64,000 nucleotides of DNA from Hyperoodon ampullatus (taxonomy: Eukaryota > Chordata > Mammalia > Artiodactyla > Ziphiidae): NCBI GenBank assembly GCA_949752795.1, contig OX457061.1, positions 30,818,425 through 30,882,424 on the forward strand. The letters are read 5' to 3'. The notes under the pieces were generated by a model. That model was given only the letters and a program-made list of their open reading frames with translations, did no database searches and was not told the origin of the DNA. Shown here piece after piece: positions 23,488 to 34,763 of this stretch. The position numbers and the translations under genes are program-made. Each line of letters opens with the position of its first letter. Position 1 is the stretch's first letter.

Positions 23488-23725
23488 CAGGTTGTAGTAA
23501 TTCAGAGCATGGATTCTGGAGCAAGCTGCCTGGATTCAAAGCCCAGCTCAGCTGCTTGCTCCAACTGTGAACCTGGACAAGGACAAGCTACCTAATTCTG
23601 TGCCTCAGTTTCTCCATCTGTGAAATGGAGGTGATAATCAGACAGCCTAGATCTGTTGCGAATGTAATGAGTTTATAGATGTGAGTGCTTACTCAAGTGT
23701 TGGGCACGTAGTTTGTGAAATTGGA
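23488..23725 (+). mobile_element. MIR SINE, nearly full length
   Basis: tRNA-like head (TAATTCAGAGCATGGATTCT), then GTGCCTCAGTTTCTCCATCT, GTGAAATGGAGGTGATAAT and the 3' part (GAGTGCTTACTCAAGTGTTG). Confidence 0.9.
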
Positions 23726-24311
23726 CGATTAACTCTTTTTATTATTGGCACACTCAGGAGCCATCCCCTGCTCCAGATCCCAACAGCATCCCTACCTTCT
23801 GCCACTCCACCCTGTGTCACAGGTGGGAGCCTGGGGTAGAGCTTTCCTGCTTCTAATGAGAGCCTAACTCTCACCTTGATTTCAGCCCAGCGCTGAGCCC
23901 CTCTGAGCTAGAAATGCACTCATCACCTAAGGCTGGAACCCAGGGGAAATTTCCTTTCTCCATGAGAGCTCCGACCATCCCATCCAGCTGCTGACTCAAG
24001 GTTGAGGAGAACAATTAGAGGACTGAGAAAGAGGTACTAGCAGCTGGAGGAAATCAGCATTTTAATAACAGACAAAGCAAATATACTAGAAAGACTTGAG
24101 TCCCAGGAAAAGGAGGGTTGGACAAAGACAGCCAGCTCCCCGTGGCACTGCGTGCGCTTCAGAGGTTGTCGAGTCTCCCTGTCTCCCTGAAGCTTCTGCC
24201 CCTGTACTTTTGCAGGCTGGGGTCTCTCCCCTCCCTGTCTCTCTCACTCATTCTTTCTCCTTCACCTTTCCCTCTATCCCTTCTCCCTCAGCTCCCTCTC
24301 TCTCCCTTTTT
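23726..24311. other. No gene recognised; CT-rich towards the right
   Basis: 24200-24310 is strongly CT-rich on the + strand. No splice-bounded open frame. Confidence 0.5.
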
Positions 24312-24325
24312 AAAAGCTGCGTCCC

Positions 24326-24528
24326 TGGGCTTCCCTGGTGGCGCAGTGGTTGAGAGTCCACCTGCCGATGCAGGGGACACAGGTTCGTGCCCCGGTCCGG
24401 GAAGATCCCACATGGCGCGGAGCGGCTAGGCCCGTGAGCCATGGCCGCTGAGCCTGCGCGTCCGGAGCCTGTGCTCTGCAACGGGAGAGGCCACAACAGT
24501 GAGAGGCCCACGTACCGCAAAAAAAAAA
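24326..24528 (+). mobile_element. CHR-type SINE, ~205-bp subfamily
   Basis: Flanks AAAAGCTGCGTCCCT and AAAAGCTGCTTCCCT (near 24312 and 24529) form a target duplication with one difference. It lies at the edge of an old MaLR-type LTR. Confidence 0.93.
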
Positions 24529-24529
24529 A

Positions 24530-25310
24530 AAAGCTGCTTCCCTAATCCAATAAGACTAGGTCCTTATAAGAAGAGGAAGAGACATCAGGGGTGTGTGTGC
24601 ACAGAGGTAATGTTACCCAAAAACTGGATTCACCTTCTGGTGGGCGTTGAGCAAAAAGACATAACCAAAGATCAGGAGAAGGAAGGATTTGTTACTACTT
24701 GCAGCCAGTAAGGAGAACATTGGGGATCTTTCCCAAAGAAATGTCTCCCACAATAGCAAATTTGGGGAAGTTTTAAGCTAAGGGTACACGCATATTCATG
24801 AAGGGGCTTGGGCGGTAGGCAGAGTCCAAGCTTTAGCTGATTGAAGTCACCAGAAAAGGTCATCATCATCCCTTAGGTTCCAGTTATCTGGTGGTGAAGC
24901 GCTTCTGGCTAGTCTTTATCGTTGGAACGGAACTGGGAGTCTTTACAACTGATATATTACCTTTGCTATTAACTTCTCTTGCTAGTTCCTGCATTCTTTT
25001 GTCTGCTTAAGATACTTAATTACTGAGATCTGTTCAAGGACAAGCATTGTGGCCAGGCTTAGATCACAAAGTGGCTTAGGCCAAAAATGGCTTCTCTTAT
25101 GTCAAGAAAGCCACGCCTGGTTTTCTTTCTCCGGGAACCCCCTACATTATCTGTTTACAGTAAGGCCAGCGAGAAGGCGGCCGTCTACAAGCCAGGAAGA
25201 AAGGTCTCAAGAGAAACCAGAAACCAACCCTGCTTGCAACTTTGTTTTGGACTTCCAGCCTCCAGAACTGTGAGAACATAAAATTCTGTTGTTTGAGCCA
25301 AAACAACAAC
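24530..25310 (+). mobile_element. MaLR (MST/MLT1-type) LTR, split by a younger solo LTR
   Basis: The left part 24530-24610 has a CCAATAAGACTAGGTCCTTA block and AAGAAGAGG. The right part 25160-25310 has GGCCAGCGAGAAGGCGGCCG, then GGACTTCCAGCCTCCAGAAC and TGTGAGAACATAAAATTCTG. Together they follow one MaLR LTR in order. Nothing seems lost at the split. Confidence 0.8.
24611..25159 (-). mobile_element. Solo ERV LTR (549 bp) with 4-bp target duplication
   Basis: Bounded by TG at 24611 and CA at 25159, with GTAA at 24607-24610 and again at 25160-25163. A 4-bp duplication is usual for class I (ERV1) elements. Minus orientation is suggested by a decayed poly(A)-like signal (AACAAA on the minus strand, near 24687), and is less sure than the boundaries. 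No viral genes remain; recombination between two LTRs is the usual origin. Confidence 0.82.
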
Positions 25311-25469
25311 AGACAAACAAAAGTGAAAACGTGCTTTGTATTGGTTTTTGGTGTGTTTGGTCCTTGGTTATCTGTGGATCTGTAGTTCCTAATACACGCA
25401 ATTTTGTTTTTCCCTTCAGTTACAACACCTGGGATCTATTCCAGCTCTGTCACTAACCCACTGTATGAT

Positions 25470-25615
25470 GTTCAGCAATAATAATAGCAAACACATATTA
25501 TGCTTAATGGGTGTCATTCACTCTTCTAAGTGCTTTATGTATGAAATTAACTCATTTAGTTGTCAGGGCAACCCATGAGGTAGGGACTTTTATTATCTTC
25601 ATCTGTGGTAAATTA
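25470..25615 (-). mobile_element. MIR SINE fragment
   Basis: On + : TTCACTCTTCTAAGTGCTTT, TTAACTCATTTAGTTGTCAG and GAGGTAGGGACTTTTATTAT. The tRNA-like head is missing. Confidence 0.7.
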
Positions 25616-26028
25616 GATTACTATCCACCAAATATTTTGGTTTCCCTCTCTGCAGAGCTCTGGCTTATAGCAGACTTGAATATCCCAGCCCTGCTGGACT
25701 AAGAGGTGACCATATATAGAATTTTCTTTGGTCAATGAAGTTAGGGCAGAAGTGCCATGTGTCATTTCCAGGAAGAAGCTTTGAAGCCAGTGTGTGCTTT
25801 GCTCTGTTCTCTTTTCACTGTGGCATGATGACTGGCAGTGTCCCAAATAGTGGCTGTTCTGTCAGCCTGGGTCTGAGGATGAAAGTGGCATGGAACAGAG
25901 CCATAGCTGACTCATGAAGGACATGTAGTGAGAACAAGAAGGAACCATTTGTTGTGTCGGTCATTGAAATTTTCTGGAGTCATTTGTTATTGCAGCATAA
26001 CCTAGCCTATACTGACTGACAATTTCCC
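25616..26028 (+). mobile_element. MaLR (MLT1-like) LTR
   Basis: Contains GTGTCATTTCCAGGAAGAAG, then CAGCCTGGGTCTGAGGATG and GGACATGTAGTGAGAACAAG, and ends with GCAGCATAACCTAGCCTATA CTGACTGACA. This is the most complete of the related copies. Confidence 0.75.
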
Positions 26029-26035
26029 ATCTTCA

Positions 26036-26132
26036 GGTTAAGGAAACTAAAGCAATTAGAGTGAGTCTGGCAATCTGGCTCCAGAGTCTGAGCTCCTAAC
26101 CACTATTTCATATTACCTCCAGGAACCCCAAT
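26036..26132 (-). mobile_element. MIR SINE fragment
   Basis: On + : GGAAACTAAAGCAATTAGAG, then GGCTCCAGAGTCTGAGCTCC and TAACCACTATTTC, the decayed tRNA-related head in reverse. Confidence 0.65.
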
Positions 26133-26427
26133 TCCTGGTTTATGAGGTGGGGCAATCTGCACCCTAGTCGAAGACAATGAATGCTGTTTCAGTCTCATTC
26201 ATTCCATTGGCTGCTTTCTTTTCAGCTTTAAACATGTTAGGCATGTGTATTTTACAGCTGATGCTGGTTAGGTTCAAGGGAACTGGGGAGTTCAGAGTTG
26301 CTACTGATGTTCCCATCAGGTTTATAACCAGAGATCCCTCCTCTCTATGTTCCCAGCTCAGGACACCCTGAAGGAGAGAATTCCCAAACCTCCACTTCTC
26401 CCTGCCAGGTTTTCTGCCAGGTGTTTT

Positions 26428-26456
26428 GTTTTTTGGTTTTTTTTTGGGGGGGGGGG
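26428..26456 (+). repeat. T-rich then G-run low-complexity tract
   Basis: A T-rich stretch changes directly into a run of about 11 Gs. Confidence 0.9.
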
Positions 26457-26695
26457 ATGATGATAATAATTACTATCATTTATTAAGTATTTTCTATGTT
26501 CTAACAACTATACAAATATGATTTCTAATTCCTAAAGCCATACTACAAAGCAGGTATAATTCTCATTCTTCTTGAGGAGGAAACTGAAGCTCAGTAACAC
26601 TAAATAAGGTGTCTAAGGTCACATATCTACTATGCTTTAGGCTCCTGATTCTACTTCAAAGCCATCTGACACTAAAGCCTGGGTTATTTCCTACA
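26457..26695 (-). mobile_element. MIR SINE
   Basis: On + : ACTATCATTTATTAAGTATT, CAGGTATAATTCTCATTCTT, GAGGAAACTGAAGCTCAG, AAGGTCACATATC. Confidence 0.82.
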
Positions 26696-26699
26696 GGCT

Positions 26700-27504
26700 G
26701 CTTGTTGTAGCCAGCACTGCTCCAGCTGGCCTCCTGTTGCATTCTCCCATCATTTGTGACTTTGAAGGTATCGGAGTCTTTCAGTATATTCTATGTGCAA
26801 TAATATTTAAGATGCTTCTGGAGAAGGAAGTAGAGGGGCAGTGAGCTGAATGCTGACAAGTTCCTAGGAAAGCCTTAATGTCACAGAAAAACAGAGAGGC
26901 TTGAAAAACAAACTGTCTAAGCACCTAGAGGTTTTGTATTTAAATAATAAGTGCTGAGGAGTCTTTGATCCAACGCTTCCTGAGAGCTCAACCAAACCTT
27001 AATAAAGCAAACCTCCAAGGGAGGCATCCCAATTAGCCCTATTTTCCAGATGATCAGTCCAGGACCCCTGTCCTATTCCTGTCCCTGGTGCTCATCTTGG
27101 AAGAAAATTATCCCTATTGAGAAGCTCTGCACCAAATACCACATGTACAAATAACTGCCTGATTTTTGCAACAGGCTTATGTGGAGCCATTGATCATTAC
27201 TGTGTTTCAATAAATATTTTTTTCCTGATAATGAGCCAATTTACAATCTAAAGCCAGACATTGTCAGGTCTGGGCTCTTTAAAAGAAAAAAAAAAGTATC
27301 ATCATAATTATTATTATTTGGTATTGCCATCTGGGTGGCATTTAAAAAAAAATAAAAGGCTTTCTTGTGTTTCTAGAAACTACTCCTTCCAGAATACTGT
27401 GTTCTCAAGACAACGCCTCACAGCATGGCCTCACAAATAGCGAGTCATTGGTGCAGGTTTCTCAAAACAGTAACCCCCAAATTATAGTACCTTCTTCTTC
27501 ACAC
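26700..27504. other. No gene recognised
   Basis: About 800 bp; short A runs at 27286-27295 and 27345-27355. No repeat, exon or RNA gene recognised. Confidence 0.5.
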
Positions 27505-27630
27505 AGCTGTCTTTTACAGAACACCTGCACTATGCCAGGCCCAATGCCAGATGCTGTGAAGAATGCAGAGCTATACAAGGCATAGTCCTGCCCTTAGCAC
27601 TCAACCTAAAAGGCATTAAATAAAAATTAG
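27505..27630 (+). mobile_element. L2-like fragment
   Basis: CACCTGCACTATGCCAGGCC, CAATGCCAGATGCTGTGAAG, TAGTCCTGCCCTTAGCACTC. Confidence 0.5.
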
Positions 27631-28490
27631 TACTATTATGTGATGTTAAAATTTGGAAGCCATGTAGGGTATTTTACTTTCTAGAGTGAAATCCAGTTCT
27701 GTCCACTTTGCCAAGCCTCATTGTCTCCCCATAATCAAGGAAAGAGGTCTTGCTATGAATTGATCAGGTTTAATATTTTGTGGACCACGGTGCCAGGAAG
27801 TGGTACTGTAAGAAGGAAATAAAGTGTTAAGCCCCCCAGGGGTCTTTCTGGCCTCCCTTTGCAATCTTCTGTCTCCCTAGACTGGAGGCTACCTCCCCTG
27901 CAGGAAGGACCTTCTATTTCCTGGAGTGAAACCAGAGTGGAGCCTATAGGGAAGCCACTAGGCCTACATAGGCTGACAAAAATGCTTTCCTGTTGTTTCC
28001 TACAGTTCCACAGGAGAGGACATCGGGGTATGATTGTTAAGAAAAAGTCTCCAAAACATGGTAAGTTTAAGACAGTGCACCTGTCCTTTTAATGTCATAC
28101 TGAATACTGTTTAACAGACCCATCCAACAATTATTTAATTTCTCATGAGCAGGTACCATTCTATGACATCGCTATTTACTATTAATTAAGGCTCAGGTTC
28201 AGTGACATTGCAATTGACTTGTAGATTTGTGGCTAGCAGAAATGCAAATGATTTCTGACTGGTAGCTACAGTAACCCCAAAGGTTGTGGTTTTTGTTGCC
28301 CTGTAGGGCATTAAATCAGTTTTGTATCTAACCCAGTGATCTTATTCTGATGTTCCTTTTTAAAATTGCCTACAATTATTCTGTTCCTCAAATACTCTTT
28401 AAAACCAGTTTTACTATCTTACTGGTTCCCTCACTAATGAATAAGTTAAATAAAATCTCTGACATGTATTTATTCCATGTTTTTAAGAGT
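27631..28490. other. No gene recognised; repeat-poor
   Basis: Includes an octamer-like ATGCAAAT at about 28242. One open frame (27859-28092) has no domain. Confidence 0.45.
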
Positions 28491-28506
28491 CATGTTTTCA
28501 ACTTTT

Positions 28507-29179
28507 TAAATTAATATATAACTGATTTACAATATTATATTAGTTTTGGGTGTACAACAGAGTGACTCAAAATTTTTATAGATTATACTCCATTTAAAGT
28601 TATAAAATATTGGCTATATTCCCTGTGGTGTACAATATATCCTTGTAGCTTATTTATTTTATACATGGTAGTTTGTACCTCTTGATCCCCTACCCCTGTC
28701 TTGCCCTCTCCTCACTTCCCTCTCTCCATGGGCAACTACTAATTTGTTCTCTACATCTGTGAGTCTGTTTTGTTATATTCATGCATTTGTTTAATTTTTT
28801 AGATTCTACATATAAGTGATAACATACAGTATTTGTCCATCTCTGTCTGACTTATTTCGCTAAGCATAACACCCTCTAGGTCCATCCATGTTGTCACAAA
28901 TGGCAAGATTTTATTCTTTTTTATGGCTGAGTAGTATTTCATTGTATATATATACACTACATCTTCCTTTCCTATTCATCTGTTGATGGACACTTAGGTT
29001 GCTATTGTAAATAACGTAGCTATGAACACTGGGGTGCCTGTATCTTTTCAAATTAGTGTTTTCATTTTCTTCAGATATATACCAGGAGTGGAATTGCTGG
29101 ATCATATAGTCATATGGTAGTTGTATTTTTAGTTTTTTGAGGAAACTCCATACTGTTTTCCATAGTGGCTGTACCAATT
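28507..29179 (-). mobile_element. 5'-truncated L1 (older subfamily)
   Basis: Reverse complement of the L1 ORF2 end and 3' UTR; contains CTAGGTCCATCCATGTTG and GGACACTTAGGTTGC. A 16-bp target duplication (CATGTTTTCAACTTTT) lies at 28491-28506 and 29180-29195. Confidence 0.92.
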
Positions 29180-29396
29180 CATGTTTTCAACTTTTGAAAT
29201 TTATAATTTGATAGAGGCCAAAGATCAGTCCAGTGATAGGGAGAATTCCTTTACCTGGCCTTATCCTCTGGCATTTATGTCCCTTGGCAACCTCAAAGGG
29301 GTATGGCTGTGGCAGGAAAGGATTCTAGCTCCTGGCCAAATACCACCCCCCCACCCCCAGGTCATAGAATCAAGACCACAAGCAATATATTGTAAA

Positions 29397-29417
29397 AACA
29401 AAACAAAACAAAACACA
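29397..29417 (+). repeat. (AAAAC)n short repeat
   Basis: Four to five units before an old L1 piece. Confidence 0.85.
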
Positions 29418-29429
29418 TAAGGTTAAAAT

Positions 29430-30150
29430 CAAATTATGTACAATAAAATTTAGATAATAACCTAAAACAGAATAAATATTCATGAGTTCATATTGATATT
29501 AATAAATGATTAAATAAATAAATGAATAGAGAGAAAAGACAAATCTCCTGTGCAGAATTCCAAATAAGTACAATATAAAAAGAGTAACTGTATAATGGAG
29601 AAACCTGGCAAACACTAACTCAGCCAGGTGATCTGGATTAACATCAACAGTGAGAGCATGCACCCTTGATATGATGTAATGAAAAGCCCGCTTTACCTCT
29701 GTGGTCTTCCTCCCCAAAACACGTAACCCCAGTCTAATCATGAGAAAACATCAGGTAAATCCCAATTGAGAGACATTCTATAAAATACCTGAACAGTACT
29801 CCTCAAAACTTTAAAGTTGATCAAAAACAAGAAAAGCCTGAGAAACTGCCACAGCCAAGAAGATCTTAAGTAGACGTATTAAATGTACTGTGGTATCCTG
29901 GATGGGAACCTGAAACAGGTAAAAGGTCCTTAGGGAAAAACTGAGGAAATCTGAACAAACCATGGACTTTAGTTCATAATAGTGTATCAATACTGGTTTA
30001 TTAATGTGACAAATGTATCATACGAATGCATGATATTGATCATAGGAAATTCTGGATGTGGGGTATATGGAAACTCTGTATTATCTTCACAGTGTTTCTG
30101 TAAATCTAAAACTATGCTAAAATTAAAAGTTTATTTAAAAATAAATCATA
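29430..30150 (+). mobile_element. Old L1M 3' end
   Basis: Order of an L1M 3' UTR: GTGGTATCCTGGATGGGAAC, GAAACAGGTAAAAGGTCCTT, AATAGTGTATCAATACTGGT, TATGGAAACTCTGTATTATC, then an A-rich tail at 30118-30150. Confidence 0.7.
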
Positions 30151-30184
30151 ATACCACATACAGGTTTTTTTTTTAAATCAAATT

Positions 30185-30305
30185 AAATCCCAATTCCCAC
30201 AGCTTATTGACTGTGACCTTGGATAAGTCACTTAACCTTTCAAGTCTCATCTATAAAAAGATAATACTATCTACCTCACAAGATGGTTATGAGGCTGAAA
30301 TGCAA
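30185..30305 (+). mobile_element. MIR SINE fragment
   Basis: TTGACTGTGACCTTGGATAA, GTCACTTAACCTTTCAAGTC, TAAAAAGATAATACTATCTA, TATGAGGCTGAAATG. Confidence 0.75.
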
Positions 30306-30436
30306 AAGAACCTGGTTCCATCCACCTTGACTTTAAGTTCTATTAAAATGCACTTGAATGAACCGGGAGCAGAAATGCACTATCATTGGTCTGGAAGCAT
30401 ATCGCCTTTGCACCTTCTTGAAACCCTCTTTAGCAA

Positions 30437-31290
30437 TGCCAGGTGCAGGGCCCACTGAAACCGAGCAGGACCCTGTGGGGCTCCTGGGCATGGAAGCCTT
30501 TCAAACAGTTGCTAATCAGGGAAGGGAGGGGATGCAGAGACAAAGGAGGAGCAGCCAAGAAACAACAGTTCAGGCTAGGGGCATGGTCCTGGTTCCCCCT
30601 CAAGGGATACACATAACAAGATCTTTGAGCTCTTTTTTTAAAAATAAATTTATTTATTTATTTATTTATTTATGGTTGTGTTGGGTCTTCGTTGTGGTGG
30701 TGGGCTTCTCATTGCAGTGGCTTCTCTTTCTGCAGAGCACGGGCTCTAGACACACAGGCTTCAGTAGTTGTGGTGCACAGGCTTAGTTGCTCCATGGCAT
30801 GTGGGATCTTCCCAGACCAGGGTTCGAACCCCTGTCCCCTACTGGCAGATGGATTCTTAACCACTGCGCCACCAGGGAAGTCCCTCTTTGAGCTCTTTTA
30901 CAGAACTAAAACCACCCAAAAATGGAAGATGTTAGCATCCTTCATTCCAGAGAAGGTCACCATTTGATGACCTCCAGAAGCTCATCAGGAGACATCCTGA
31001 CGCTACATTAAAGGAACCAGAGAAGCTCATCAGGAGCCCACCTGAAGCAGATTAAAGCAGTGCAGGCCCTGCACACACCCTGACCCTTATCAGCAACTCT
31101 GCTCTCGAACCATTGCTATAAAACTCCTCACCAAATCCTCCCAGGTTGGGACACACAGTTTTGAGGGGCACGAGCCCACTGTGTCTTCCTTTGACTGGCA
31201 AAACAATAAAGCTATTCCTTTCTATTTCACCCAAAACTCTGTCTCTGAGATTCAAGTTGACACTGCACAGAGGCCGAATTTTCGGCATCA
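30437..31290 (+). mobile_element. ERV LTR, shared family copy 1, split by a SINE
   Basis: Left piece 30437-30636 has GAGCAGGACCCTGTGGGGCT. Right piece 30885-31290 has a TATA-like GCTATAAAACTCC near 31116, a poly(A) signal at 31205-31210 and a U5-like end TTTTCGGCATCA at 31290. Related copies: 32906-33490 (-), 33845-34450 (+), 53585-54114 (+). No internal viral sequence, so solo. Confidence 0.75.
30637..30884 (-). mobile_element. Long CHR-type SINE (~250 bp) inside an LTR
   Basis: Tail of TTTATT units on the left, then GTGTTGGGTCTTCGTTG and ending CCACTGCGCCACCAGGGAAG. A 15-bp target duplication (TCTTTGAGCTCTTTT) lies at 30622-30636 and 30885-30899. Confidence 0.95.
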
Positions 31291-32039
31291 TCACCCAGCA
31301 CAAAGCTGAATAAGTGAAACCTCAGCAATTCACAAAATACAGCTCTAGTGCCCTCCCAGTCTCTGAGTTTCTTGGTCTACTAAGAAGGTCAAAATGTGGT
31401 TGAGCTAGCCTGGCTTACAGAGAAGAGCAAAGCCTGAGTGGGTTATGGGGGGAGAGGGCCGTCCTCACTTAGAATAAGCCTGAAGGGATTTGGAAGGTGA
31501 TTAACTAGGGAGACAACCAAGCTTCTTCCTCCAGGAGCTTTTGTTTGGATGCAGGGTGGGAGGACTGTCAAACAGCACACATGGGTCTGGAGTTCCAGGG
31601 AGCAGGCTGCTGGGTAAAGGTTGGGAGCTCCCAGGCATGCCTCTCTGGACCACAGACTGGGCAGGGGGAAGATGTGAGTATCTGATAAGCTGTCCCTTTT
31701 CCTTATCCTGTTATTATTAACATGTTATTGTGTGCATTAGGTTTCTCATTAGGGAACTTTGGAGGTGGTGGAACTGTTCAGCTGGATCTGCTTTACTCTC
31801 AAGAGCAGACTCCTGTGCTAGGTTGGCATCAATGTTTCCATGGTTATATTAATCAGGATTGGGACAACCAGATTCTTTCTCAGAAAGGGAAGTTGTACTT
31901 ACACATGCCTGTTTTACCCTAGATCTACACCAGAGGGCAGTATGGGTGCTCTGTTCTGGAGAACCCCTTTTTCCCACGGGCGCCCAGCTGAGTAATGGGT
32001 CTTATAGTATTTTCCTGAGTAATGAAAGAGGAAGGTAGG
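31291..32039. other. No gene recognised
   Basis: Unassigned. The open frame 31722-31922 shows no domain. Confidence 0.5.
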
Positions 32040-32450
32040 TGTATTCATTTTCTATTGCTGTGTAACAAACTAACCCAAACTCAGTAGCTTAAAGCAACAC
32101 CCATTTGTTAGCTCACAGTTCTGTAGGTCAGAAGTTGGTTGCTTTATCAATCATCGATCAGAGGCAACAGTGCAGTGGCTGGCTAGGAGGAGTGATCCAG
32201 GAAACTAGGCCATTTCCATTGGAGTCATAAACTTGGTTAGTGAACTCTCTCATGTTACAGCCACTTCAATCAAGGAAAAGAAAAGGACAGGATTCATAGT
32301 GCTTGAGCCTAAGAGCCTAAGAGAGCAACTCAGTTGGGATTTTACTAGGTTTACAAACTCTCCTGGGTGTTCCTGAAATCTGACTTTAGATCAAAGTTTC
32401 ATTTCCTGTGACCGGATAGTTGGGATTGTGTCCAATTTATCAGCACACTG
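32040..32450 (-). mobile_element. MaLR-type LTR
   Basis: On + : GTATTCATTTTCTATTGCTG, TGTAACAAACTAACCC, TCACAGTTCTGTAGGTCAGA, which is the reversed 3' end of an MLT1/MST-like LTR. The rest is diverged. Confidence 0.7.
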
Positions 32451-32639
32451 AATTTTTTCTAAGTCTCAAAAAGGAAAAAAACAAAAACAAAACAAAACAC
32501 TCCTGATTCTAGAACTTTTCTTCTGTGGTCTAAACCCCCTTGAGGCTGCTCTTTAGCTATTCTCTTTTCCAAACTGAGAAATAATCCCCAAACAGAAAAA
32601 TGCCAGGTATAAGAAAACATACTTGGCATTCTTGCCTTT

Positions 32640-32875
32640 CATAATTAGAACAACCTAAATGTCCAATAGTAAAGGAATGATCAGTTAAATTATGATCTGC
32701 AATGGAGAGAAATGAAATGCAATGGAATATTGTGCAGCCATTTAATGTTTATCTTGAAGGATGTATTGCAGCAAAGAAAAAAAGTTTATGTAATGATAAA
32801 TGAAGAAAAGCAAAACAGAAAGTCATATTGTACTGTAATCTACTTATCAAATTGTGTGTCTATACCAGCATTAAA
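32640..32875 (+). mobile_element. Old L1M fragment (ORF2 end)
   Basis: AACAACCTAAATGTCCAATA, CAATGGAATATTGTGCAGCC, TAATGATAAATGAAGAAAAG, as in the 3' part of L1 ORF2. Confidence 0.75.
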
Positions 32876-32905
32876 CAGAGGGAAGGGCAAAGTTTGTGTG
32901 CCGGA

Positions 32906-33490
32906 TGCACAGTGAGGCCAACAAAACAAAACATCAGTGTTTGGATCAGAGAAGTGTTTATTGTAGGGCAAAGTAAGGAGAATGGGTGACTCATGCTCAA
33001 AAACACCAAACTCCCCAGTCCTTTGGGGGTAAAAGTTTTTATAGGCAAAATCTGGGTGAGGGCTGAAATGTGTGTGACTTTCTTCTGACTGGTTGGTGGT
33101 GAGGTAACACGGCGATGCTCCAGGAATCTTGTGCTCAACCTGAAGTTGCCATCCTCCACCTGGCTGGGGGCCTTAGTTCTGCAGAAGAGCTCAAAGATAC
33201 AGTCATGTATATTCCTTGAGGAGAAACCAGGACCCTGCCTCAATGCTGCACTATTGTTTCTTGACTGCTCCTCCCTTGCTTCTGTATTCCCTTCCTTCCA
33301 GGATTAACAACTGTTTGAATCTGCCCTTTGGAACTCAGGGAAGGTCAAGGAGGCTGAATGATGCCTATTTCCTACAAACAAGAAAACGAGGGACATGGCA
33401 AGGTTTTGTACCTGGGAGCCCCACAGAGTCCTGCTCGTTTCAGGATGCGGGGGAGTCAGGCCAAGGATAGAACCCTGGAGAACACTGCCA
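32906..33490 (-). mobile_element. ERV LTR, shared family copy 2
   Basis: In reverse complement it has CGAGCAGGACTCTGTGGGGC (near 33420), a TATA-like CCTATAAAAAC (near 33040) and AATAAA at 32957-32962, ending in CACTGTGCA at 32906. The 5' edge is uncertain. It lies head to head with copy 3. Confidence 0.72.
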
Positions 33491-33609
33491 TCTATGGTAT
33501 GTTCCAGGAAGGGGTGCCTTCAAGGCAGACAGAAAAAGTGAAGCAAAGAAACCATGAAAAAGAATGAACCAAGAGAGCTTGAGGTCAGAGAAGCTAGGAG
33601 AAGATGGCA

Positions 33610-33840
33610 CATCCAAGGTGTCAGGCATTTTATATCCATTACTCTACTTAGTCCTCACCCAAAGTGGAAGATCCCATTATAGCTCTTTTGCTATGAGCAT
33701 ACTTTGAGCAAAGTTTCAAGAGGAACTTAGCAAGTTGGACAACACCCCACTGTAAGGGCGAGATGGGATTTGAGCTGAGGTCTCTCCTTAAGCAAAGCCG
33801 ATGCTCTCTGCTTTACACCAAGCTGCCTCCCTACCCTTTT
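33610..33840 (-). mobile_element. MIR SINE
   Basis: On + : AGGCATTTTATATCCATTAC, CTTAGTCCTCACCC, TGGGATTTGAGCTGAGGTCT, GATGCTCTCTGCTTTACACC. It separates two oppositely oriented LTRs. Confidence 0.7.
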
Positions 33841-33844
33841 AGAA

Positions 33845-34450
33845 ATATCTCCTGTGTCCCCCATTTCTTTGATTACAGGAAACAGCTTTCATTCAGCCTC
33901 CATCACCTTCCCTGAGTTCCAATGGGCAGATTCAAGCAGTTGTTTATTAGGGAAGGGGAGGAGGGATGCAAGACAAGGGAGAAACAAACAGTCAAGAGAA
34001 ATAATAGTGCAGCCTTGGAGCAAGGTCCTTGCTCCCCATCAAGGGACACACACAAAGATATCTTTGAGCTGTTTTGCAGATACTAAAACCCCCTCCAGGT
34101 GGGAGAAGTTAATGATGAATGATGGTATGCTGCCCACAAGCACATAGATCCCAGACCAGCTGGAACCTGAAGGTTGATGATGCTGACTCCTACTTACCTC
34201 ACCACCAACCCATCAGAAGAATGCAAGCCTGTCACTGCTTTGATCTTTATCACCTACCTCTGACCACGAGCCCTGTCTGTAAGACCTCTCCCTATTCCCC
34301 AATGAGGGGGGCACAGTTCTTGAGGCACTAGCCTGCTATGTCCCTTCTTTGCCTGGCAAAGAATAAAGTTACTCTCTCTTTCTCCTCCAAAACTTTGTTG
34401 CCATATCACATTTTGGCATCGGTGTACAGAGAGCCAAGATTTTGGCATCA
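33845..34450 (+). mobile_element. ERV LTR, shared family copy 3
   Basis: Contains CACCTTCCCTGAGTTCCAAT, GGGACACACACAAAGATATC, CTTTGAGCTGTTTTGCAGAT, poly(A) signal AATAAA at 34362-34367, and ends TTTTGGCATCA at 34450. The left end seems truncated compared with copies 1 and 4. Confidence 0.72.
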
Positions 34451-34763
34451 GTCCTGGTTTAAGAGGGATCAGTCAGTTGTATTTTATATTCTGTGTGCAA
34501 TAGGCTTACACTTCTGATGCAAAGACAGAGATGGGAGTAGAAGGTAAGCAAATGGACTCCCAGGCGATGGATTATTATGGGGATTGCAAACTCCATTGCC
34601 TACAAGAGAGGTAAGGTAAAAGCAAAAGCCATGTGGCAAATGAGAGAATGTACACACTGTCTAGAGGAGGCAGGAATATGACCCACAGTTGTCAGATATT
34701 TCAGTTTCTTTAGAGGAGCCACAAATCTGTATTTTATCTTTTTCTGTGTAATTTTCCTTTTTA

